NCBI GenBank assembly: GCA_046760105.1
Contig: JBHIDJ010000035.1
Coordinates: forward strand, 1 to 25,852
Source of the DNA: JBHIDJ01 sp046760105
Lineage (GTDB): Bacteria > Pseudomonadota > Gammaproteobacteria > Acidiferrobacterales > SPGG2
Length of the DNA: 25,852 bases
Direction of reading: 5' to 3'
The notes below the pieces were generated by a model. The model was not told the origin of the DNA, ran no database searches, and saw nothing but the letters and a program-made list of their open reading frames with translations. Each line of letters opens with the position of its first letter. The first letter of the stretch is position 1. This document shows positions 7,710 to 15,596 of the stretch, piece after piece. The position numbers were made by a program, and so were the translations under genes.

Positions 7710-8084
7710 TTAACGATCGATGTCGATCGCGCGATTGCGACCGCGCAGTAAAACCATGAGAAGGCAGCCGTTGGGGGCAACTGACTGATGACGCGAGCCG
7801 GGACTAAAACTCACAAAATCGCCGGCGCGGTAGACGGTGCCATCGCAATCTTCGAGCTCGCCTTCGAGTACCAGGAATTCTTCAAATCCCGTATGTTCAT
7901 GCGGGATTGACTTCCCGCCTGGCTCGAAGCGGATCAGGAAACACTCGTAGCTCGTTTCTTCGTCCTGGCTCAGTGGAAGCCAACTGAGTTTTGGAATAGG
8001 TTCACCATAGCGTTTGTAAGGATGGAAGGCAGCCTCACCAGTGACGACGACACGGCGCAGTGCGGGATCGAGGATATTGGTCAT
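7710..8084 (-). CDS. Small single-domain cupin protein
   Basis: The 124-residue protein is a single cupin barrel. Motif 1 is PHEHTGFEEFLVLEG (His62, His64, Glu68/69) and motif 2 is GDFVSFSPGSRHQS (His99), giving a full two-His, Glu, His metal site of the ChrR/anti-sigma-cupin type. The start is the ATG at 8084, because AAAGGAGG lies 9 to 16 bases upstream; the longer frame to 8402 runs into tdm. It converges with gntR (51 bases between stops) and diverges from tdm, sharing a 197-base control region. A role near TMAO cleavage, such as sensing or handling a small metabolite, is suggested only by position. I know no established function for a cupin in this pathway. Confidence 0.8.
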   Translation of the reverse strand: MTNILDPALRRVVVTGEAAFHPYKRYGEPIPKLSWLPLSQDEETSYECFLIRFEPGGKSIPHEHTGFEEFLVLEGELEDCDGTVYRAGDFVSFSPGSRHQSVAPNGCLLMVLLRGRNRAIDIDR

Positions 8085-8281
8085 TGCTTCGGCCTCCTTT
8101 TGCTGCCCCCTATTTGCGTTACAGGTAGCTAATTCGAAGTAGCGATATGATCGTACCCAAGTTCCTTTCACCATAGCAATGCGGCAGCGGCCGCGTTGAC
8201 CCCTTTTCGGTAATTCAGTAACGTGTTGAATAGAATATTGGCGGGAACACGGACCAGCCATTCGTTGGCCGAGGTGTAACG
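8085..8281. other. Divergent control region between cupin and tdm
   Basis: These 197 bases separate two divergent starts. A TTGACC word lies at 8196-8201 and a TAGAAT word at 8231-8236, but their spacing is too long for one promoter. One CGGACCA half-site, similar to the gntR repeat word, is at 8250-8256. No gene is visible. Confidence 0.4.
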
Positions 8282-10633
8282 ATGAGCGATGCACAGCCGT
8301 TAAAGCAGCAGCAGCCACGGTTGCTCCAGCCGGGTCTACCGCTGTTCGAGCCGGGCGTGGAGCGCTACCGGGTGCGCGGCGGTGGGGCAACAGTGCTGGC
8401 ACTGGCCGCCGGAGATATCCTGGAGGTCATTGATCCAGAAGGTCGGCAGCCCTGCGAGCTCGCGGTGTTCGACGCCACCGGACGCGCTGACCCAGGCCTA
8501 CTCGGCGCCACCCGCGGCGCTGTCGCCGCCGGCATCACCCGCATCCTCTCCGCCGACGGTGAAGACGCGCGGCGCGTGGCGGCGGGCTTGCAGCGCCGAA
8601 ATATCAACTTCGGCAATGCCCAGGCGGCGCACCTGTTCGCGCCGGACTCGGCACCGGGTGAGAAGGCGAGCTTCACGGCCCAGGCGGATGTCACTTGCGT
8701 GATCGCCGCACCAGGAGGGCCGATGCTGGTGCACGAGCAGAATCCACCCACCGACCTCGTCGTTTATGTGCATCGCGCACACCTGCACACCGATGCCAAA
8801 CCGGCGCTGCCTGCGCCGCTCGCCGATTCGCGCGCAGAAGTCCACATCGACCGCTGCACGGCGCGCGCCTATGAAGTCAAGGCCGGCGACTACATTCAGA
8901 TCATTGATGTCGAAGGCCGCGAGTGCTCAGACTTTCAGTGCTTCGACACGGCCCAGCTCGACAAGCGCATCGAGCGTTGCTTGGATGCCACTACCACGCG
9001 CACTCTGATGGGCGCGGCGTATCCAGGCCCCGGTCTGCACGCTAAGTTCTACGATGTCGACATGCAGCCCATGGTCGAGGTTATCCAGGACACCTGTGGC
9101 CGGCACGACAGTTTCGGACTCGCCTGCACGGCCAAGTACTACGAGGACATGGGTTACCCGGGACATGTGAACTGCTCCGACAACTTTAACCGGGCGCTGG
9201 ACCCCTACGGCATCGCGCCGCGCAAAGGCTGGATGGCGATGAATCTCTTTTTCAACACTGGCTTCGACGACGCCAACCAGTTGCTGACCGACGAGCCCTG
9301 GTCGCGGCCCGGTGACTACGTGCTGTTGCGCGCGCTCAAAGACATGGTGTGTGTCTCCTCGGCGTGTCCCGACGATATCGATCCTGCCAACGGCTGGAAT
9401 CCCACCGACATCCACGTACGCATCTACCCGGCTAAGACCACTTTCAAAAAAGCGGTGGCATACAGAATGACTACAGACGCTGACACCCAATTGACGAAAG
9501 AAACAGGTTTTCACCCGCGGACCTCGCAGCACACCCGTAACTTCGTCGAATACAACGGCTACTGGCTCGCTAACTGCTATACCAAGCACGGCGCCGTCGA
9601 CGAATACTGGGCCTGCCGCGAAGGTGCGGTGGCCATCGATCTGTCTCCCTTGCGTAAGTACGAAGTCCTGGGGCCTGACGCGGAGCTGTTAATGCAAACC
9701 TGCGTAACCCGCAACGTGCGCCGACTCACCCCAGGGCAGGTGGTCTACACCGCCATGTGCTACGACACCGGCGGCATGATCGACGACGGCACCGTGTTTC
9801 GCTTAGGCCAGAACAACTTTCGCTGGATCGGTGGCGCCGACACCAGCGGCCTGTGGCTGCGTGAGCAGGCGCAGGAACGGGGCTGGCGCGTGTGGGTCAA
9901 GAACGCCACCGAGCAGCTGCACAACCTGCAGGTGCAAGGTCCCAAGAGTCGCAACATTCTCAAGCAAATCGTGTGGACACGGCCGGACCAACCGACGGTC
10001 GAGGAGCTGCAATGGTTCCGGTTCGCGATCGCGCGCATCGGCGACGAGCATGGCACGCCCATCATCGTTTCACGCACGGGTTACACCGGTGAACTCGGGT
10101 ATGAAGTATTCTGCCATCCTAAGGACGCAGTGGCCGTATGGGACGCTATCTGGGAAGCCGGTGCGCCCTTCAATATCACGCCCATGGGCCTGGAGGCATT
10201 GGATATTTTGCGCATTGAGGCCGGGCTGATATTCCGTAATGAATTCTGCGATCAAACCGATCCGTTTGAGGCCGGCATACCTTTTACCGTACCCTTAAAA
10301 TCCAAAGAAGACGATTTCATCGGCAAGGAAGCGCTGATCAAACGCAAAGCCAACCCGCAACGTGTGCTGGTGGGACTCGAACTTGCAGGCGAGGAGCCAG
10401 GCGCGCAGGGCGACTGCGTACATGTGGGACGCAACCAGGTCGGCACCGTTACCAGCGGCACGCGCTCGCCGACCCTGCGTAAGAACATTGCCCTGTGCCG
10501 CATGGCGGTGGAGTACGCCGAGATCGGCACCGAGGTCGAGGTCGGCAAGCTGGATGGCCATCAGAAGCGCATCCCGGCGACCGTGGTACGCTTCCCGTTC
10601 TATGATCCGGAGAAGACGCGGGTACGCATGTAG
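8282..10633 (+). CDS. tdm: Trimethylamine N-oxide demethylase
   Basis: The 783-residue protein has the two-part layout of bacterial TMAO demethylase: an N-terminal part ending in a DUF1989 domain (about 180-385) and a GcvT-like folate-binding part (about 420-780, with GPKSRNIL, SRTGYTGELGYEVF, GLEALDILRIEAG and a closing RFPFYDPEKTR). It should cleave TMAO to dimethylamine and formaldehyde in the first part and trap the formaldehyde on tetrahydrofolate in the second. From memory, the Methylocella enzyme uses Asp198 and a zinc site of Cys263, Cys279 and Cys343. Here Asp217, Cys282, Cys298 and Cys362 keep all of these at a constant offset of 19, which is strong support. GAGGTG precedes the start. 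The gene is monocistronic, with a hairpin 27 bases downstream. DUF1989 alone occurs in urea-related proteins, but this fusion with these residues points to Tdm. Confidence 0.9.
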   Translation: MSDAQPLKQQQPRLLQPGLPLFEPGVERYRVRGGGATVLALAAGDILEVIDPEGRQPCELAVFDATGRADPGLLGATRGAVAAGITRILSADGEDARRVAAGLQRRNINFGNAQAAHLFAPDSAPGEKASFTAQADVTCVIAAPGGPMLVHEQNPPTDLVVYVHRAHLHTDAKPALPAPLADSRAEVHIDRCTARAYEVKAGDYIQIIDVEGRECSDFQCFDTAQLDKRIERCLDATTTRTLMGAAYPGPGLHAKFYDVDMQPMVEVIQDTCGRHDSFGLACTAKYYEDMGYPGHVNCSDNFNRALDPYGIAPRKGWMAMNLFFNTGFDDANQLLTDEPWSRPGDYVLLRALKDMVCVSSACPDDIDPANGWNPTDIHVRIYPAKTTFKKAVAYRMTTDADTQLTKETGFHPRTSQHTRNFVEYNGYWLANCYTKHGAVDEYWACREGAVAIDLSPLRKYEVLGPDAELLMQTCVTRNVRRLTPGQVVYTAMCYDTGGMIDDGTVFRLGQNNFRWIGGADTSGLWLREQAQERGWRVWVKNATEQLHNLQVQGPKSRNILKQIVWTRPDQPTVEELQWFRFAIARIGDEHGTPIIVSRTGYTGELGYEVFCHPKDAVAVWDAIWEAGAPFNITPMGLEALDILRIEAGLIFRNEFCDQTDPFEAGIPFTVPLKSKEDDFIGKEALIKRKANPQRVLVGLELAGEEPGAQGDCVHVGRNQVGTVTSGTRSPTLRKNIALCRMAVEYAEIGTEVEVGKLDGHQKRIPATVVRFPFYDPEKTRVRM

Positions 10634-10659
10634 GTGGGTCCACCCGTCCAAAAGAAATA

Positions 10660-10682
10660 GCCGACTGCCGTCGGCAGTCGGC
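10660..10682. terminator. Hairpin terminator downstream of tdm
   Basis: A perfect 10-bp stem, GCCGACTGCC at 10660-10669 with GGCAGTCGGC at 10673-10682, encloses a three-base loop. The plus-strand side has no T-run, but on the minus strand the stem is followed by TATTTCTTTT, so it may terminate best for the minus-strand remnant gene that faces tdm. A shortened relative occurs near 19300. Confidence 0.65.
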
Positions 10683-10705
10683 CAATCAGAGGAAGACGAA
10701 ATGCA

Positions 10706-10738
10706 GGGTGGGTTAGAACGCGAGTCCGTAACCCACCC
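10706..10738. repeat. Inverted repeat GGGTGGGTTA / TAACCCACCC
   Basis: Two perfect 10-base arms at 10706-10715 and 10729-10738 flank a 13-base centre. The GTGGGTTA...TAACCCAC pattern resembles short palindromic intergenic repeats common in proteobacteria. Only one copy is seen in this window. Confidence 0.5.
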
Positions 10739-10752
10739 CAAAGCTCAACGAC

Positions 10753-11057
10753 TCATTGAATCCAAGCCTTCCACTTCGCCTCGTTATCCTTCATCCATTT
10801 CTTAGCGGCAGCTTCATTTTCCATTCCATCGACGTCCACCAATCAGAGATCCCCTCGATGAAATTGGGCGTCCAGTTAAACAGCACGATCGGCGCTTTGC
10901 GTTCCGAGGCTGACTTGAACTCAGCCCAAAGAGCACCAGCCGAACCTGCGTTCACCACCTCAAAGTTGATTCCGAGTGCCTCGACGCGCTCAGCGTCGTG
11001 CTTCAACCAATCTACCGCTAACACGTCGTAAGAATAACGACTTATAAGAATAAGCAA
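10753..11057 (-). pseudogene. Truncated, frameshifted OpuAC-type substrate-binding protein (possible tmoX remnant)
   Basis: Read on the minus strand, about 11024 to 10845 encodes VLAVDWLKHDAERVEALG, then NAGSAGALWAEFKSA and KAPIVLFNWTPNF, typical of the C-terminal half of glycine-betaine/TMAO-type (OpuAC) binding proteins. Near 10840 the frame shifts; the other frame continues as DVDGMENEAAAKKWMKDN and EAKWKAWIQ, then stops at 10753, which is the usual end of this family. The N-terminal two thirds, including any signal peptide, is missing beyond about 11030, where the sequence becomes AT-rich with small repeats. In Roseobacter the TMAO importer TmoXVW has such a binding protein and is linked to the TMA genes, so a former tmoX is the best guess. 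It faces tdm tail to tail. Betaine or choline specificity cannot be excluded. Confidence 0.75.
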
Positions 11058-11192
11058 TTACGTAAGAAGCAAAACTAATAAGGGCAACAGCCCTGCATAT
11101 AACATTTGCTAATAAGGGTATGAGTTTTAAGTCTTTCCTTCCGTGTGTCGCCGCCATTAGATTCTATAGCAATTTCCATTTAGCACCCGGCG

Positions 11193-12173
11193 ATGTCACA
11201 CATCTACATCATCCACGAAAACGACGATTGGACCACCCCGCTACGCGCGGAGCTGGAAGCCCTGGGGCTCCCTTATCAGGAATGGTTCCTCGATCGTGGT
11301 CGCCTCGACCTCGCTATGTCACCGCCAGAGGGTGTCTTCTACAATCGCGTGAGCGCATCGTCACACACACGGGGCCACCGCTATGCGCCTGAATACACCG
11401 CATGCGTGCTCGCGTGGCTAGAGTGCCATGGTCGACACGTGATCAACACGCGCCGAGCGCTTCAGCTTGAGATCAGCAAGATCGCGCAGTACACGGCACT
11501 CAACGCGCACGGGATTCGTACCCCGCGTACCGTTGCTGCCATAGGCCGCGAGGAAATCATCGAGGCCGCACGTCTCTTCGATGAACCCTTTATCACCAAG
11601 CACAACCGCGGCGGTAAGGGCCTGGGGGTACGCCTGTTCCGCAGCCTGGACGCATTGCGGCAATACGTCGACAGCCCCGAGTTTGATTCCCCCATCGACG
11701 GTACCACACTGGTCCAAGAATACATCGATGCACCCGAACCGTTTATCACCCGCGTCGAGTTCGTCGGCGGCAACTTCCTCTACGCGGTACGGGTAGATAC
11801 CTCAGAGGGATTCGAGTTGTGCCCGGCCGACGACTGCCAGGTCGGCGATGCGTTCTGCTCGACCGCTACCGTACCCAAACCCCGGTTTCAGATTGTGAAA
11901 GACTTCGATCATCCTATCGTTGAGCGCTATGCGCGCTTCCTCGAAGCCAACGGTGTCCACGTCGCCGGGATTGAGTTTATCGTCGACAGGCAGGGTGAGA
12001 TTTTTACCTACGACATCAATACGAACACAAACTACAACGTTGGCGCCGAAGCTGTGGCAGGGCTCTCCGGTATGCGAGCGATCGCTCAATATCTTGGTGA
12101 GGAGCTTAGGCGGGTTCAGGTGACAAGTGACAGCTTAGTCGTGCCCGCGCTATCGGCCAGGCGCTTCGCTTAG
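11193..12173 (+). CDS. ATP-grasp ligase, RimK-like, substrate unknown
   Basis: A 326-residue ATP-grasp protein. Residues from about 90 carry the fold: LEISKIAQYTALNAHGIRTPRT, then DEPFITKHNRGGKGLGVRLF (the lysine and glycine-rich ATP loop), LVQEYIDAPEPFITRVEF, and the metal-binding end GIEFIVDRQGEIFTYDINTNTNYN. These enzymes join a carboxylate to an amine or thiol by way of an acyl phosphate. The N-terminal 85 residues form a small alpha/beta domain (MSHIYIIHENDDW) as in RimK-like ligases. It lies 18 bases ahead of cysG on the same strand, so the two are probably cotranscribed. The start at 11193 fits the first conserved strand, though the upstream ribosome site is weak. The substrate is unknown. 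Confidence 0.75.
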   Translation: MSHIYIIHENDDWTTPLRAELEALGLPYQEWFLDRGRLDLAMSPPEGVFYNRVSASSHTRGHRYAPEYTACVLAWLECHGRHVINTRRALQLEISKIAQYTALNAHGIRTPRTVAAIGREEIIEAARLFDEPFITKHNRGGKGLGVRLFRSLDALRQYVDSPEFDSPIDGTTLVQEYIDAPEPFITRVEFVGGNFLYAVRVDTSEGFELCPADDCQVGDAFCSTATVPKPRFQIVKDFDHPIVERYARFLEANGVHVAGIEFIVDRQGEIFTYDINTNTNYNVGAEAVAGLSGMRAIAQYLGEELRRVQVTSDSLVVPALSARRFA

Positions 12174-12191
12174 CAGGGCGTCTTACGTATC

Positions 12192-13637
12192 ATGGATTAT
12201 TTGCCCATCTTCCTTAAGCTTCAGGACTGCCCTTGTCTTGTCGTGGGCGGTGGCGACGTAGCCGCGCGCAAGGCGCGCTTGCTTTGCGATACCGGCGCGT
12301 GCGTTACGGTGGTCGCTCCAGAATTATGTCCAGAGCTCGAGGAATTAGCTGCGCGGGGCGCGGTGCGTCACGTGGCGTCACCGTTTAACCCGCGGGTCCT
12401 CGATGACTGTGTGCTCGTGATAGCGGCCACGAATCAGCCACTGGTCAACCGTCGGGTGGCGGACATGGCGAGGCGGTGGCAGCTACCGGTCAACGTCGTG
12501 GACGACCCCTCGCGATCTACGTTCATCATGCCGGCCATTGTAGATCGCTCGCCGCTCATAATCGCCATCTCAAGTAGCGGTGCCACGCCGGTGTTGGCAC
12601 GGCTGCTGCGGGCGCGTCTCGAGACGCTGATTCCGGCTGCCTACGGGCGTCTCGCTACCTTAATGGGACGCTACCGCGAACGCGTGAGGGCACGTTTCGC
12701 TTCGAGCGACGCCCGCCGACGCTTCTGGGAGTCGGTGTTGCGAGGCCCGGTGCCGGAACAGGTGTTGGCTGGACGCGAACGTGAAGCGGTTGGATCCTTG
12801 GAAGCAGCGCTCGCATCAGACCAGTGCCCGGTTGACGCCCGCGGCGAGGTCTATCTAATCGGTGGCGGGCCGGGCGATCCTGATCTTCTCACCTTCCGCG
12901 CCCTGCGCCTGCTACAGCAGGCGGAGGTCGTTGTCTACGATCGCCTGGTGTCGAAAGCGATCGTCGACCTCGCGCGGCGCGACGCCGAACGTATCTATGT
13001 CGGGAAGCAGCTACACCACCACGCCTTACCCCAGGACGCAATCAGTGAATTGTTGGTGAATCTTGCTAAGCAAGGTAAACGGGTTGCGCGCCTCAAAGGT
13101 GGTGATCCATTCATTTTCGGGCGTGGAGGCGAAGAGATAGAAACCCTGGCTGCCTCCGGCATTCCATTCCAGGTCGTGCCCGGCATAACCGCCGCCTCCG
13201 GATGTGCTGCCTACGCCGGTATTCCGCTGACCCATCGAGATCATGCGCAATCATGCATATTTGCTACCGGGCATATGAAGGATGGCATATTGGTGCTGAA
13301 CTGGGACGCGCTCACCCAGCCGCGCCAGACTATCGTGGTCTATATGGGCGTGCAAGCGGTAGAGCTTCTGTGCCGGGGGTTGATCGCGCATGGCTTACCT
13401 GATTCCACACCTGCCGCCGTCGTGGAGCGAGGCACCACGGCGGACCACCGCGTTCTCACCGCTACTCTGGCAACGCTTGCGGCTACCGTGCATAACCATA
13501 ATGTGCGTCCCCCAGCCCTCTTTATCATCGGCCAGGTTGTCACTCTGCATGAAAGCTTGGATTGGTTTAACGCGCAGACCAACGAGCAGGAGCGCAGTCT
13601 CGATTTGATTGCCGCCGAGGCAGGCCGCACCGCCTAG
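12192..13637 (+). CDS. cysG: Siroheme synthase (uroporphyrinogen-III methyltransferase / precorrin-2 dehydrogenase / ferrochelatase)
   Basis: The 481-residue protein has the classical fused CysG architecture. Residues 1-210 are the dehydrogenase/ferrochelatase part with CLVVGGGDVAARKARLL and the SSSGATPVLARLLR segment. Residues 218-470 are the SAM-dependent methyltransferase with VYLIGGGPGDPDLLT, VVYDRLVS, LKGGDPFIFGRGGEE and VVPGITAASGCAAYAGIPLTHRD. Together they convert uroporphyrinogen III to siroheme, the cofactor of the sulfite/nitrite reductase encoded 2 kb away. The gene follows the ATP-grasp gene closely and converges with cysB after 73 bases. Length and motifs match complete family members. 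The fused form is typical of gamma- and betaproteobacteria. Confidence 0.95.
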   Translation: MDYLPIFLKLQDCPCLVVGGGDVAARKARLLCDTGACVTVVAPELCPELEELAARGAVRHVASPFNPRVLDDCVLVIAATNQPLVNRRVADMARRWQLPVNVVDDPSRSTFIMPAIVDRSPLIIAISSSGATPVLARLLRARLETLIPAAYGRLATLMGRYRERVRARFASSDARRRFWESVLRGPVPEQVLAGREREAVGSLEAALASDQCPVDARGEVYLIGGGPGDPDLLTFRALRLLQQAEVVVYDRLVSKAIVDLARRDAERIYVGKQLHHHALPQDAISELLVNLAKQGKRVARLKGGDPFIFGRGGEEIETLAASGIPFQVVPGITAASGCAAYAGIPLTHRDHAQSCIFATGHMKDGILVLNWDALTQPRQTIVVYMGVQAVELLCRGLIAHGLPDSTPAAVVERGTTADHRVLTATLATLAATVHNHNVRPPALFIIGQVVTLHESLDWFNAQTNEQERSLDLIAAEAGRTA

Positions 13638-13710
13638 CCGGTGCGTTTAGCCCGCTGGCTTACCCAACGCAATACGTTCTTACGTTCCCAGACAGGTAAA
13701 GCTGTTCGCT

Positions 13711-14685
13711 TTAGCAAATAAATAATTCAAGATTGTGAAACAACCGCTCTTTCTCTTCCTTCGAGCGTGCGCAGCCAGCGGCGTCCACCATCTCGCGCGT
13801 CAGATGTGGGGCGAACAATTCGATAAAATCGTACATATAGCCACGCAGAAAGTTACCACGACGAAAACCAATCATGGTGGTCCTTGCCTCAAACAGATGG
13901 CTCGCATCCAGCGCGGCCAGGTCTGTATCGGCACGGGCGTCATAGGCCATTTTCGCCACAATGCCGACTCCTAGCCCGAGTCGTACATAGGTCTTGATCA
14001 CGTCTGCATCGAGGGCCGTACACACAATGTTGGGTTCCACTCCCGGACTGTCGCCAGCGGCGTTCTGGTGTGAGTCGGTCGCGAAGTCGAAATCGCAGGT
14101 GATGATGGGATATTGCACCATCGCTTCAAGCGTGAGCGGCTTCTTCTCAGTCAGCGGATGGTCGCAGGGGGTGACGATGGAACGGGTCCACTTGTAACAG
14201 GGCATCATTACCAGGTTTTCGAAGTGTTCAAGCCCCTCGGAGGCAATGACAAAATCGGCATCGCCGTTCGCCGCAAGTCCAGCAATCTGCATGGGATTTC
14301 CCTGGTGCAGGCGTAAGGCGACCTTCGGATAGCGCTGCACGAAGTTGCGTATAATCGGCGGCAGTACATAGCGCGCCTGCGTGTGCGTCGTTGCAATTGA
14401 TAAGGTACCACGCTCCGGATCGCTGAACTCTTTCGCCAGCTGCGGGATGCTTTCCGCCCCGTTTAGTACGCGCTCCGCCATCTCAATAATCGCCTTTCCG
14501 GCTGGAGTGATGCGCGTGAGCTGCTTGCCGCTACGCTCGAAGATCTGGACGCCCAGTTCTTCCTCCAGAAGTTGGATCTGTTTACTCACGCCGGGCTGCG
14601 ACGTAAAAAGACTTTCCGCCGTCGCAGAAACGTTGAGCCCGTTGCGGGCCACGGCGGAGATATAACGAAACTGACGTAGATTCAT
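13711..14685 (-). CDS. cysB: LysR-type regulator of sulfur assimilation, CysB
   Basis: A 324-residue LysR-type regulator that matches CysB along its length. The winged helix is at the N-terminus (MNLRQFRYISAVARNGLNVSATAESLFTSQPGVSKQI, read in parts). The effector domain starts around residue 90 and holds TTHTQARYVLP, whose Thr and Gln residues bind sulfate or acetylserine in CysB. The C-terminal signature region includes GFRRGNFLRGYMYDFIELFAPHLTR. It would activate sulfate and sulfite reduction genes when N-acetylserine or O-acetylserine accumulates. It converges with cysG and precedes the sulfite-reductase operon, its probable target. The start at 14685 is the natural first residue of the family. 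Cbl-type paralogues look similar, but the context favours CysB. Confidence 0.92.
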   Translation of the reverse strand: MNLRQFRYISAVARNGLNVSATAESLFTSQPGVSKQIQLLEEELGVQIFERSGKQLTRITPAGKAIIEMAERVLNGAESIPQLAKEFSDPERGTLSIATTHTQARYVLPPIIRNFVQRYPKVALRLHQGNPMQIAGLAANGDADFVIASEGLEHFENLVMMPCYKWTRSIVTPCDHPLTEKKPLTLEAMVQYPIITCDFDFATDSHQNAAGDSPGVEPNIVCTALDADVIKTYVRLGLGVGIVAKMAYDARADTDLAALDASHLFEARTTMIGFRRGNFLRGYMYDFIELFAPHLTREMVDAAGCARSKEEKERLFHNLELFIC

Positions 14686-14975
14686 TTGAAGGTCACTGTA
14701 ACTAACAAAACCGATCTAGCCGTGCTTTGGCATAGGACAAGATTTCGTGTCTGTTTGCCGGTATTTTATATGAACTAAGGGCGCATAAACCTTAGTCTTT
14801 CCGGGGTTGGTGGGTCCCAACCCAGATAGCTCGGCGGCCATCCCCCTACAAGCGGTTTTGGCTGTCTAGTTACGCCGGTCCCCGAGCCGCCGGCGATACA
14901 TTACACAAGGCTGATGAACAACTAAGACAGCCACGAACTGTCAGCAGTACCGCGGAGCCCAATGATCTCGGCGGC
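14686..14975. other. Intergenic region between the sulfite-reductase operon and cysB
   Basis: About 290 bases without a convincing gene. It should hold the cysB promoter (near 14690-14790, AT-rich) and the end of the operon transcribed from 17887. A nested inverted repeat at 14860-14932 is listed separately. The word TCGGCGGC occurs near both ends, at 14831 and 14968. Confidence 0.6.
14860..14932 (-). terminator. Nested inverted repeat after the sulfite-reductase operon
   Basis: GGCTGTCTAGTT at 14860-14871 pairs with AACTAAGACAGCC at 14920-14932 with a single bulge. Inside it, CGCCGG at 14873-14878 pairs with CCGGCG at 14890-14895. The element starts 43 bases after the stop of the last minus-strand gene. 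It lacks a clear T-run, so it may be a structured 3' end rather than an intrinsic terminator. Confidence 0.4.
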
Positions 14976-15596
14976 TCAACGGCGAAGGTGTCCGAGCAGG
15001 GTTTCGGTATCGGTAGGCACGGCATTGCTGAACTCAACGGCGAAACGTTCGCGTGCATCTTCACTCCGGTGTTGAATCTGCAAGCTGTCTTGAGGCCACA
15101 GTGCTCTAGCGACGGCTTCGAAGTCGCTGCCTAATGCCTCAAACGTCGACGCACAGTTCGGTGCTAACAGTCGATCATTGGCGACGAAGACAAACCTGTC
15201 TCCGCCAAAATTCAGGTTGCCGTTCAGAAGGGGCTCTTGTTCCAAGAGCCGACATGCTATCAGCGTCACCTCAATTGCCGCGAGAATTCGTTGGGCGAGT
15301 GTACCGGGTTGCGACGCCTTGCGCTGGTACATAAGCCCAAGACGATTCTCGGTGCGATCCATGGAAAGGTTGGCCTCGTGGCTTATGAGCATGATACCGG
15401 GACCGTTGCGCAAGTGGAGATAGTCAGCAACGTCAATTAAGATGCCAGGAAGCGACTGGCGCCGGATCCACTCATGAAAAACATCAATGAACTTGGCGTC
15501 ATCAATCTCTGCCGGGGGGCGAGCGAAGAACTTGACGCAGAAGCGCTGAAGCTCCAACGAAATATTTGTGTTTGCGTTTACGGCAAGGGACGTCAT
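14976..15596 (-). CDS. Unrecognised 206-residue protein coupled to sulfite reductase
   Basis: I cannot name this family. The protein is soluble and mixed alpha/beta, with conserved-looking blocks DVFHEWIRRQSLPGILIDVADY (residues 43-64), NGPGIMLISHEANLSMDRTENRLGLMY (read in parts) and FVFVANDRLLAPN near residue 140. These blocks look like a real conserved family. There is no signal peptide, membrane helix or cysteine cluster. Its ATG overlaps the sulfite-reductase stop by four bases, so the two are translationally coupled and probably work together. A role in assembly, cofactor delivery or regulation of the reductase is inference from that coupling. High confidence as a gene; low on function. 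Confidence 0.85.
   Translation of the reverse strand: MTSLAVNANTNISLELQRFCVKFFARPPAEIDDAKFIDVFHEWIRRQSLPGILIDVADYLHLRNGPGIMLISHEANLSMDRTENRLGLMYQRKASQPGTLAQRILAAIEVTLIACRLLEQEPLLNGNLNFGGDRFVFVANDRLLAPNCASTFEALGSDFEAVARALWPQDSLQIQHRSEDARERFAVEFSNAVPTDTETLLGHLRR

Noticed and set aside
8196..8236. Simple sigma-70 promoter for tdm from TTGACC and TAGAAT
   Set aside because: The two words are 29 bases apart, too far for one promoter, so no promoter was called.
8085..8402. Longer N-terminus for the cupin
   Set aside because: It would run into tdm on the other strand, while a strong ribosome site precedes the ATG at 8084.
8927..9589. Minus-strand open frame of 220 codons inside tdm
   Set aside because: It lies wholly antisense to a strongly supported gene, and its translation shows no family motifs; long antisense frames are common opposite GC-biased codons.
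10642..11057. Intact small gene at 10791-11057
   Set aside because: The sequence is the C-terminal part of a much larger binding protein, and the true family end continues in another frame to 10753, so it is a remnant.
11029..11118. Short AT-rich repeats (TAAGAATAA twice, CTAATAAGGG twice) as a CRISPR or replication element
   Set aside because: There are only two copies of each word, too short and irregular; they are more likely chance or rearrangement debris.
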